Source: Haliea sp. E1-2-M8 (GTDB taxonomy: Bacteria > Pseudomonadota > Gammaproteobacteria > Pseudomonadales > Halieaceae). From it: a stretch of DNA of 64,000 bases. Positions 41,824 to 49,526 of the stretch are shown one piece after another (position 1 is the first letter of the stretch; every line of letters starts with the position of its first letter). The stretch is from the NCBI RefSeq assembly GCF_030649675.1, contig NZ_JAUTDR010000001.1:124001-188000 (forward strand). The letters are read 5' to 3'. Below the pieces are notes generated by a model. The model ran no database searches. It was not told the DNA's origin and saw only the letters and a program-made list of their open reading frames with translations. A program made the position numbers and the translations under genes.

Positions 41824-42975
41824 ATGAGCAGCCGCGAAGAGCGTATGCAAAAAGCGTTGGCGTCCCTGCGCGGCGGCAACGCCGAGGCGGCGGCATCCAT
41901 GCTGGAGCAGCTTGCCGCGGAGGGCCCGGTACCGGCTGCGACCTGGTTGGCGCTGGCATTTGCGCGGGTGAATCTGGAGCAGTCAGATGCCGCGCTGGCG
42001 GCAGTGGATCAGGCGCTGGCGCTGGAGCCGCGCAATATCCGGGCGCTGCTGTTCAAGGCGGATCATCTCGACCGGCTGGGGCGTACCCGCACTGCGGTAA
42101 GTTTCTATCAGGGCGCTCTGCAGGTGGCGTCCGCCATGCCCCAGGCGCCCCAGGATGTAATGCAGGGGTTGCGCCGGGCCCAGGATGTCTGCGACCGCCA
42201 GGCGGCTCACTACGAAAACTACCTGCTGGAAACACTGGAGGCGGACGGTTTCAACCGCCGTGCACTGCCGCGCTTTTCCGAGTCCCTGGACATTGCCTGC
42301 GGCAAACGGCCGGTTCAGCTGCAGCAGCCCACCCGCTTTTATTTCCCGGGCCTGCCGCAGCGGGCCTTCTACGAACGCGACGAATTCGCCTGGGTGGAAG
42401 CGCTCGAGGCCCAGACCGATGCAATCCGCGAAGAACTGCTGGCGATTGAGCAGGACGCGGGCCAGTTTGAGCCCTATCTGCAATCCAACCCGGATTTGCC
42501 AAAGTTTAACGCCAGCGGGACTCTGGACAGCATGGACTGGAGCGCCTGCTATCTGTGGCGCGAGGGAGTCCGGGTGGATGCGGTGACGGACCGCTGCCCA
42601 CGCACCATGGCCGCGCTGGAGCACGTGCCGCTGTGCCTGATTCCGGGCCAGATGCCCTCGGTACTGTTCTCGCGCCTGGCCCCCGGGACCCGCATCGAAC
42701 CGCATCATGGCGCGGTCAACAGCCGGTTGATCTGTCACCTGCCGCTGGTAGTGCCACCGAACTGTGGTGAGCTGCGGGTGGGTAACTACAACAGGGCCTG
42801 GCGGGAGGGCGAGCTGCTGGTGTTCGATGACAGCATGGAGCACGAAGCCTGGAACCACAGCAGGGAGCGGCGGGTGGTGTTGCTGTTTGATATCTGGCGG
42901 CCGGAGCTGGAACCGGAGGAGAGGCACTGGGTGGCGAAGATGTTGCAGGCCGTCAAGGCCTATGGTGAACCATGA
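41824..42975 (+). CDS. TPR protein with aspartyl/asparaginyl beta-hydroxylase domain
   Basis: The 383-aa protein has N-terminal TPR helices (about 1-110) and a C-terminal Asp/Asn beta-hydroxylase-type cupin (about 220-375). The presumed Fe(II) and 2-oxoglutarate ligands are in RIEPHHGAVN and FDDSMEHEAWN, followed by RRVVLLFDIWRPEL. It should hydroxylate a protein or peptide side chain, but the target is unknown. GGGAGCAGG precedes ATG 41824. The stop overlaps a methyltransferase start by 4 bp (ATGA), so the two probably act together. Confidence 0.87.
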   Translation: MSSREERMQKALASLRGGNAEAAASMLEQLAAEGPVPAATWLALAFARVNLEQSDAALAAVDQALALEPRNIRALLFKADHLDRLGRTRTAVSFYQGALQVASAMPQAPQDVMQGLRRAQDVCDRQAAHYENYLLETLEADGFNRRALPRFSESLDIACGKRPVQLQQPTRFYFPGLPQRAFYERDEFAWVEALEAQTDAIREELLAIEQDAGQFEPYLQSNPDLPKFNASGTLDSMDWSACYLWREGVRVDAVTDRCPRTMAALEHVPLCLIPGQMPSVLFSRLAPGTRIEPHHGAVNSRLICHLPLVVPPNCGELRVGNYNRAWREGELLVFDDSMEHEAWNHSRERRVVLLFDIWRPELEPEERHWVAKMLQAVKAYGEP

Positions 42976-43937
42976 CAGGCACAGGGTCAGCAGGCTTTGC
43001 ACCCGCCTGGGACACCTACTGGCGAGGTACCCGGGAGAACGCCGCGCACAAGGAAGGGGGGGTTCAGGAGGCGCTACTGGTCGAATTCTGGCGTGAGCTG
43101 CTGCAGACGCAGCTGGCGCGAAACCCGGACCTGCGGGTCCTCGATCTCGCCTGTGGCAACGGCGCCGTCACCGGATTCGTGCGCCAGATCAGCCCGGCAC
43201 TGGTGGTTCATTGCTGTGACTATTCGCTGCATGCCTTGGTGGAATTGGAGCGTCGCCACCCCGGCAATTTGCGGGTCGTGGCTGATGCCGCCCGCCTGCC
43301 CTATGCCGATGCCAGCATTGACCTCGTTGCCAGCCAGTATGGGGTCGAATATGCGGGGGCAGACGCCATCGTCGAAGCCGCGCGTCTGGTTGCTCCCGGG
43401 GGCACTCTCGCCCTGTTGCTGCATGTGTCTGAGGGGGCCATTTACCGCGAGTGCGAACGCAACAGGGATGTGGTCAACGCCATCCGGGCGCTGGACATAC
43501 TGGCCCTGGCCCGAAGTGCCTTTGCCGCCGGGTTTGCCCTGAACGCCGGCACGGCCACCCCCGAGACGTTTAAGCAGGCAGAGCAGGCGTTCACGCCGGC
43601 GGTGAGGGGGTTGGAAGAAATACTGCGGGAAGCCGGGCCGACGGTGGCGGGCGGCCTGCCGGGGCAGCTGTACCGGGACATCGCGCACATGTACCGCAAA
43701 ATGTCAGCCTACGACCCGGCTGAAATCCTTGGCTGGCTGGAGGGTATGGCCCGGGAACTTGACGCCTACCAGGGACGCATGCAGTCCATGCTCGATGCGG
43801 CACTGCCACGCGACCAGCTGCTGGCCCTGCAGGCGGAAGTTCAAGCGATGGGATTCGCCGCCTCGCCCCTGCGGAGCCTGACAGTAAATGACCACAGCCC
43901 GGCGGCAGCCTGGGCCCTGGTCATGCAGCGTCGCTGA
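42972..43937 (+). CDS. Class I SAM-dependent methyltransferase
   Basis: The 321-aa protein begins with a short TGSAGFAPAWDTYWRGTRENAAHKEGG segment and has the SAM loop VLDLACGNGAVTGF (about residues 55-68) and a YADASIDLVASQYGVEY post-II motif. Substrate is unknown. The overlap with the hydroxylase gene suggests both modify the same target. The C-terminal third is helical and not recognised. Confidence 0.85.
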   Translation: MTGTGSAGFAPAWDTYWRGTRENAAHKEGGVQEALLVEFWRELLQTQLARNPDLRVLDLACGNGAVTGFVRQISPALVVHCCDYSLHALVELERRHPGNLRVVADAARLPYADASIDLVASQYGVEYAGADAIVEAARLVAPGGTLALLLHVSEGAIYRECERNRDVVNAIRALDILALARSAFAAGFALNAGTATPETFKQAEQAFTPAVRGLEEILREAGPTVAGGLPGQLYRDIAHMYRKMSAYDPAEILGWLEGMARELDAYQGRMQSMLDAALPRDQLLALQAEVQAMGFAASPLRSLTVNDHSPAAAWALVMQRR

Positions 43938-43940
43938 GCG

Positions 43941-44240
43941 CTAGTTGCCAATCATGGTCGCGGAGTGCACGTTGCCGCGCTGAATGTTTTCGACCGCTTC
44001 CTTGCTGGTCCGCGCATCCTGCTCCCACTCGCGGTTGGGCTTGCAGAGGCGGGTACCGATGCGGGTCCCGGTCTTGATCACTTTCTTGCAGGTGATGGCG
44101 TTGGGGCTGCCGAGTTCCGCGCTCGCGACCTGGGTTGCGCCAGCGGCGGCAGGATTGGCATTATCTGCGACCTGGGTGGAAGAACAGGCGCCGAGCAGCG
44201 GGGCGACAAGAAGCAGTGCGAATAGCTGAAATGATTTCAT
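43941..44240 (-). CDS. Small lipoprotein of unknown function
   Basis: The 99-aa product has a lipoprotein signal with lipobox LGAC (Cys19). The mature part has two further cysteines in ITCKKVIKTGTRIGTRLCKPNREWEQDA, which could form a disulphide. GGGAG precedes the start. It converges on the methyltransferase with a 3-bp gap. No function assigned. Confidence 0.82.
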   Translation of the reverse strand: MKSFQLFALLLVAPLLGACSSTQVADNANPAAAGATQVASAELGSPNAITCKKVIKTGTRIGTRLCKPNREWEQDARTSKEAVENIQRGNVHSATMIGN

Positions 44241-44431
44241 AAAAATCTCCCATCAAACGACAATTGTGGACTCATGCAAGGTAAGCGTCAAACCGGTTTA
44301 ACGCGCCAGGTTTGCCAGGCCGGTGTCTTGCAAAGGCAGTGGGTGCGCCGTTAGATTGCCAGATCCAGTGACCAGACCGAGGTACTCCCATCGCTTCCGC
44401 AACTGATCTGATCAAGCAGGCCCAGTATCTG

Positions 44432-45886
44432 GTGCAACAGGCCCCCGCCGAGCCCCAGTATCGGGATCGCCTGGCCACGCTATTGGAGCACAGCGGCCAG
44501 CGGGAGCAGGCGCTGGCCTGCTATGAGCGGTTTCTGCGGGATTATCCGGGAGAAACTGTCAGCCGCTACAATTATGCCTGTGTGCTGCGCCGTGCCGGTC
44601 GCAATGAGGAAGCGCTGGCGCAGTTCGGACGCGCCCTCGAGGAAAAAATCTCGGATCCCCAGGAGGTGCTGGCCACCATGGCGCCGATCCTGGCCGATCT
44701 GCAGCGCCACGCCGAGGCCAGGCAGGCGCTGGACCGGTCGCTGGCGCTGGATCCGGCTTTTTATCCCGCGCTGTATAACCTCGCGTTACTCGAGGAGGAG
44801 GAGGGCAATCAGGCGCAGGCACGGATGCTGCTGCAACGGATTCTGGCACGATCACCACACGATTCTGCAGCCCTCGCCCGCCTGGCCAACGGTCAACGCC
44901 TGGTCGACCCCGCCGATCCCTTGCCCGGGCAACTGGAGCGAGCACTTGCGAACGTGCGCAACAACCCCTTTGCCGAGGAGGAGTTGCGCTATGCGCTGGG
45001 CAAACTGCGAGATGATCTGGCGCAGTATCCCGAGGCATTTGCCCAGTACACCGAGGGCAATCGGCTCAGCCGCCAGCGTGTCGGCCCCTACGACCGCGCG
45101 GGCCAGGAACAGCTGGTCGCCGCGCTGCAGAATCGCTTCGCTGAACGCCCGCCGGATGCCGCGGATACCGACGCGTTCAGCCCGGTGTTTGTCTGCGGGA
45201 TGTTCCGCTCCGGTTCCACCTTGCTGGAGCAAATGCTGGCAGCGCACCCTGCTGTTACTGCCGGTGGTGAACTGGACTTTTTCCCGTCCCGGGTGCCACT
45301 GAATGAGCTGCCAGGGCCGATACCCGCGGAGTCATTGGCCTTGAGCGACGGCTACCGGCAATTCCTGGCCAACACCTTCCCGGGGGCGGGGATGGTGACC
45401 AACAAACGCCCGGACAACTTCCTCTACCTGGGCCTCATCCTGAGTCTGTTTCCCAGCGCCCGCGTGCTCTATACCCACCGCAATCCGCTGGACAACTGTC
45501 TTTCGGTCTACTTCCAGCAACTGGGCCCGGGCTTTCGCTATGCCAACGACCTGCTGGACACAGGCCATTTCTACCGGCAGCAACAGCGTCTGCTGGAACA
45601 CTGGCAGAGGGTGTTTCCGGACAATATTTTGCTGGTGGAGTACGAGCAGCTGGTGACCGCGCCGCGAGAGCAATTGGCCCAGGTGCTGGCCTTCCTCGGG
45701 CTGCCCTGGAACGACGGCTGCCTTGATTTTGCCCGGGTTCGCAATCGCGTGCGAACCGCCAGCGTCACCCAGGTTCGGGAGGGGCTGTACACCCGCTCCT
45801 GCGAACGCTGGCGCAACTATGCCCGGCAACTTGAGCCTCTGGCGGAGTACCTGCGGCAGCAGGGATTCCCCAACAGCCAGGCATAA
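44432..45886 (+). CDS. TPR-repeat sulfotransferase-like protein
   Basis: The protein has N-terminal TPR repeats (about 1-190) and a C-terminal sulfotransferase domain: PAPS 5'-phosphosulfate loop FVCGMFRSGSTLLEQML and the 3'-phosphate region VLYTHRNPLDNCLSVYF. It probably transfers sulfate from PAPS to a protein or glycan. GTG 44432 is the first standard start, but the frame stays open and TPR-like to 44372 and a GAGG lies 7 nt before ATC 44390, so the 5' end is uncertain. Confidence 0.83.
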   Translation: MQQAPAEPQYRDRLATLLEHSGQREQALACYERFLRDYPGETVSRYNYACVLRRAGRNEEALAQFGRALEEKISDPQEVLATMAPILADLQRHAEARQALDRSLALDPAFYPALYNLALLEEEEGNQAQARMLLQRILARSPHDSAALARLANGQRLVDPADPLPGQLERALANVRNNPFAEEELRYALGKLRDDLAQYPEAFAQYTEGNRLSRQRVGPYDRAGQEQLVAALQNRFAERPPDAADTDAFSPVFVCGMFRSGSTLLEQMLAAHPAVTAGGELDFFPSRVPLNELPGPIPAESLALSDGYRQFLANTFPGAGMVTNKRPDNFLYLGLILSLFPSARVLYTHRNPLDNCLSVYFQQLGPGFRYANDLLDTGHFYRQQQRLLEHWQRVFPDNILLVEYEQLVTAPREQLAQVLAFLGLPWNDGCLDFARVRNRVRTASVTQVREGLYTRSCERWRNYARQLEPLAEYLRQQGFPNSQA

Positions 45887-45912
45887 AAAAACCCCGGCAC
45901 CTGGCCGGGGTT
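45885..45912 (-). terminator. Terminator of the TonB-dependent receptor gene
   Basis: A 9-bp stem (45890-45898 with 45904-45912, mainly ACCCCGGC/GCCGGGGT) is followed on the minus strand by a run of T (A run 45885-45890 on the plus strand). It lies about 50 bp after the receptor stop and overlaps the end of the convergent sulfotransferase gene. Confidence 0.8.
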
Positions 45913-45960
45913 CTGAAAGAGTGCCGGACCAGGCTTGCGCCGGGCCCGGCAGGTACCAGC

Positions 45961-48843
45961 CTAGAAGCTGACGGTCACACCGACGTACATGTAACGGCCC
46001 AGTGCGTCGTAGACGCCGGGGAAAGTATTACCGTTACCACCGATGGACGGGCCAGCCGCGTTACCGGCAATCGGGGGCTCCTTGTCCATGACGTTGTTGA
46101 TACCCGCGCGGATGGAAGCGTTCTCCATAACGTCCCAGATACCGGCGACGTCAAAGTAGTTGTTGGAGGGCAGATCCAGGTTGCCGTTCAGGTCTTCAAC
46201 TTCGCTCATGTGGCGCCACAGTACACTGGCAGTGACACTCCAGGGAGTGAGCCAGGTCACCCGCAGGTTGTTGCGGAAGTCCGGGTTCGGGAACCCGCAA
46301 ACACCGCCCCAGACACCCTTGCAGTCTTCCGTCGGCGCGGAAGCCAGTTCCTGCTGGTCCCACTTGTCGACGATGGACATGGTGTTGCTCGCCGTCAGGG
46401 TGCCCATGTCGCCCAGGGTTACCGCGTAGTCGGCGACGATGTCGAAGCCTTCTACTTTCTCGATAGCCAGGTTGTCCAGCAGGGCTACGATTTTACCGCT
46501 GGAGTTGACGTCGGAGCCAATCCAGAGGTCGCCGCTGGTGCCACGCTGGACGTTGCCACACTGGGCCGTATTGCCGTCCAGACACTCGTTGAGGATGAAC
46601 TCCGGGGTCAGGTTGCCGATACCCTGCTCGATCTCGATGGAGTACCAGTCAACGCTCAGGGTCAGGTCTTCAACAAAGCCCGGTGACCAGACGATACCCA
46701 TGGAGTAGGTGTCAGCTTCTTCCGGAGCCACGTCGGGGTTGCCGCCCTGCAGGTAGTTGTACTGACCGGCAGGTGAGTTGGCAATGTTGCCGTACTGGCC
46801 AGCGGTAACGCCGGTGCGGGCACATTCCTCAGCGCTACGGAGCGGGGTGGGGCCGCCACAGGGGTCCTGCGCCATGTCGAACAGGTTCAGACCCTGGGCC
46901 TGGAACAGCTCGCGGATGTTGGCGGCGCGAACAGCACGCTGGAAGCTGGCGCGCAGCTTGACGTCCTGGTTGATGGCCCAGCCGCCGCGGATACCGTAGG
47001 TGTCCGTGGTCTGGTCGGTGGAGTAGTCGGAGTAGCGGTAGCCCAGGTCGAGGGTTACTTCTTCCGCCATGGCCGCACCTTCGATCAGCGGAATGCTGGT
47101 CTCGATGAAGAATTCCGTGACGTCAAAGCTGCCGCTCACTGGCAGGGTTGCACCGCCCTGGCCGGCGCCCAGGCCGAGGCGGAAGCCTTCGTCCGGGTCA
47201 AAGTTCAGGCTTTCCTTGCGGTATTCGGCGCCGAGTACGACTTCCACACCGTTGTTGGCGGAAGGCAGCTTGACGCCGTAGTCGCCGAGGCTGCCGGCCA
47301 CAAAGCCGGTGAAGACTTTCTGATCGGTGGTGCCGCGGGCAAACAGGGGCAGCTGCAGATACTCAACCATCTCATCAGTGACTGCGCCTTCGGTGAAGAT
47401 GTTCCAGGGCACGCAGGGCGGGCCAGAGCGGCACACGATGTTGCCTTCTTCGTCTTCAACCGCGTCCAGGGCCAGGGCGATCTTGTTGGAGCCGAAGTCG
47501 TTCAGGTAGGTGTTTTCCATGCTGACTTCGGAGTACTGGCCGGAGAAATCGTAGCGCCAGGAATCGTTGATGTCACCGCGCAGGCCGAACACGCCGCGGA
47601 AGCTGGTGTGGCGCAGGTCCTGCTGGCGGCCACCACCTTCCACGTTCCGACGGCCGATGTAGACTGTCTGCGAATCGTCCTGGGTCAGGCCGTAGTCGCC
47701 GCAAAGGACGTTAAACTGCTGCTGGGACAGGAAGGGGTTGCCGCAGGACAGACTGTCGGTCACGAAGAAGGCACCGGAAGGCGCAATCTGGGCCAGTGTC
47801 TGGTTGTCCATGAACATCAGCTCGGTGTAGGCCTCGACATGTTCATTGACCTGGTAGCGGCCGAAGGCGCCGGCGGTGTAGCGCTCGTCGGGGCGCTGGT
47901 AGTAGTTCAGCGGGCCGTAGTTGTAGACCTCACCGTCGCGCGGGACGAACTCGTTACCCACGACCTTGAAGTCGAAGGACTCACCCCGGTCGGTCGCCGG
48001 CAGTACGCCGAAATCGGAGAAGGTGCCGCGGGGCGCGGTGGCGGAGCCGAAGCAGCCAGTGGCCGGGTTGTTCAGGGCGCACGCGGAGTAGTCGCGCTCG
48101 CTCTGCAGAACAGCATCGACCTTGCGGTAGCCGGCGTAGGCGGTGACGTTACCGCGGCCGTTGTCGAAGTTGCCGCCCATGATCAAGGACCAGTTCTGCA
48201 TGTCACCGTCGGTCTTGCTGCCGTCGGGGAAAGGGAACCCGGCGTCACCAACGATTTGCTGCAGGCCACTGTTGTCGTTGTCGTGGTGATACTGGCTGAA
48301 CTGGTAGTCGAACTCGATGCCTTCGAAATCGTCAACCATGACGAAGTTGACAACGCCGGCGACCGCGTCGGAACCGTAGGTGGCGGAGGCGCCACCGGTC
48401 AGCACTTCAACCCGCTGGATCAGGGAGCCGGGGATCTGGTTGATGTCGGCGCCGATACCACCTTGCAGCGGCGAGCCAGAAGGCAGGCGGCGGCCGTTGA
48501 CCAGCACCAGGGTACGGGCGTCACCCAGGTTGCGCAGGTTCAGGGTTGCGGTACCGGTGGCCCCGTTGGAGGTGCCGGTGTTCTGGTTGGAGTACACCTG
48601 CGGCAGGTTGCGCATCAGGTCTTCCACGCGCACGTTGCCCTGGAATTTGAACTCCTGCGCGTCCACCTGGGTAACCGGGCTGGTGGACACCAGGTTCGCT
48701 TTCTGGATGCGGGAACCGGTTACTACCACTTCCTCAACCAGAAGCTGCTCTTCCTGGGCGTTGGCGAACTGCGGCAGAGCCGCTGCTGCGCCCATGCCCA
48801 GAGCAGCCGAAACTGCCATGGTCAGACGATTTTTCCTTAACAT
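45961..48843 (-). CDS. TonB-dependent outer-membrane receptor
   Basis: The 960-aa receptor has a signal peptide (about 1-29, ANAQ), a plug domain starting EEVVVTGSRI with LVNGRRLPSGSP and VEVLTGGASATYGSDAVAGVVNF, and a 22-strand type barrel ending in the aromatic C-terminus YMYVGVTVSF. It takes up an unidentified large substrate with TonB energy. The start at 48843 is supported by AGGGGT upstream and a normal signal peptide; the open frame runs 66 bases further. No STN domain, so no signalling role. Confidence 0.93.
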   Translation of the reverse strand: MLRKNRLTMAVSAALGMGAAAALPQFANAQEEQLLVEEVVVTGSRIQKANLVSTSPVTQVDAQEFKFQGNVRVEDLMRNLPQVYSNQNTGTSNGATGTATLNLRNLGDARTLVLVNGRRLPSGSPLQGGIGADINQIPGSLIQRVEVLTGGASATYGSDAVAGVVNFVMVDDFEGIEFDYQFSQYHHDNDNSGLQQIVGDAGFPFPDGSKTDGDMQNWSLIMGGNFDNGRGNVTAYAGYRKVDAVLQSERDYSACALNNPATGCFGSATAPRGTFSDFGVLPATDRGESFDFKVVGNEFVPRDGEVYNYGPLNYYQRPDERYTAGAFGRYQVNEHVEAYTELMFMDNQTLAQIAPSGAFFVTDSLSCGNPFLSQQQFNVLCGDYGLTQDDSQTVYIGRRNVEGGGRQQDLRHTSFRGVFGLRGDINDSWRYDFSGQYSEVSMENTYLNDFGSNKIALALDAVEDEEGNIVCRSGPPCVPWNIFTEGAVTDEMVEYLQLPLFARGTTDQKVFTGFVAGSLGDYGVKLPSANNGVEVVLGAEYRKESLNFDPDEGFRLGLGAGQGGATLPVSGSFDVTEFFIETSIPLIEGAAMAEEVTLDLGYRYSDYSTDQTTDTYGIRGGWAINQDVKLRASFQRAVRAANIRELFQAQGLNLFDMAQDPCGGPTPLRSAEECARTGVTAGQYGNIANSPAGQYNYLQGGNPDVAPEEADTYSMGIVWSPGFVEDLTLSVDWYSIEIEQGIGNLTPEFILNECLDGNTAQCGNVQRGTSGDLWIGSDVNSSGKIVALLDNLAIEKVEGFDIVADYAVTLGDMGTLTASNTMSIVDKWDQQELASAPTEDCKGVWGGVCGFPNPDFRNNLRVTWLTPWSVTASVLWRHMSEVEDLNGNLDLPSNNYFDVAGIWDVMENASIRAGINNVMDKEPPIAGNAAGPSIGGNGNTFPGVYDALGRYMYVGVTVSF

Positions 48844-49045
48844 AGTAAATACCCCTGCACTCTGTTTAAGTATGCGTTTCCTGTGGCCAATACCACTGGA
48901 GTCCAACATTAGACGAATTTGGCGGGGGGGTCCTCAAAGTTCCTTGCAATTTTGTGACATATTCACGCAATCGGCGAGGAACTCGGCAAATTACCAGAAA
49001 TAGCCTGAATTTCTCGCGCCAGGATACTGATTGGCAAACGGTTTT

Positions 49046-49510
49046 CTAGCGCAGCCGGGTAACGCCAATGGACTTGCCGGAAGCCGTGACCGTCATTTTG
49101 TAGAAGCCCAGCAGGTTCTTTTCAATGACCACGGCGGTGTCGTCCCCGCGGTGGAAGTAGCGGCCCCGCAGACGCTGGCGCCAGACCTGGCCGTTATCGA
49201 GGTAGAACAGGGTATCCCCGGACCAGCCCTCAAAGGGCGGGTTGATGCGCGCCTCGATGCGGATTGATTCCTCCGCGGCGCGCACTTCCGGATTGCTGCG
49301 CAGCATCTCCGGGGCTTCTTCGGCGGTGTAGCTCAACAGCCAGCGGTCCAGGGCCTCCCGCTCCGCCGGTGTCAACTTGTGCAGGCCCGCTGCCTCAAAC
49401 TGTTCCGCGGACATCAGTTTTTCCACGCCGGGAAAATCCTCTGCCGCCAGTGCGGGGGCAGTGGTGAAGACGGCGCAGAGCAGGGCTGAAGCGAGAACGG
49501 GAAAGCGCAT
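49046..49510 (-). CDS. Exported protein of unknown function next to a TonB receptor
   Basis: The 154-aa protein has a signal peptide (about 1-22, ALA-AED). Then comes an acidic helical stretch, FEAAGLHKLTPAEREALDRWLLSY, and a C-terminal beta-rich part with NGQVWRQRLRGRY. Similar small proteins often accompany TonB receptors in marine bacteria and sphingomonads (from memory). Periplasmic location predicted. It is 16 bp after the FecA-like gene and probably in its operon. Confidence 0.8.
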   Translation of the reverse strand: MRFPVLASALLCAVFTTAPALAAEDFPGVEKLMSAEQFEAAGLHKLTPAEREALDRWLLSYTAEEAPEMLRSNPEVRAAEESIRIEARINPPFEGWSGDTLFYLDNGQVWRQRLRGRYFHRGDDTAVVIEKNLLGFYKMTVTASGKSIGVTRLR

Positions 49511-49526
49511 GGTGTTGCTCCGTTGG

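Noticed and set aside
44275-44355. A 26-codon frame before the sulfotransferase as a modified precursor peptide
   Set aside because: It has no ribosome site, no leader-like features and no recognisable core.
48867-48941. GGAACTT and GTCTAA upstream of the TonB receptor at 45961-48843 as a sigma-E promoter
   Set aside because: The boxes are about 22 bp apart, too far for sigma-E (15-16 bp).
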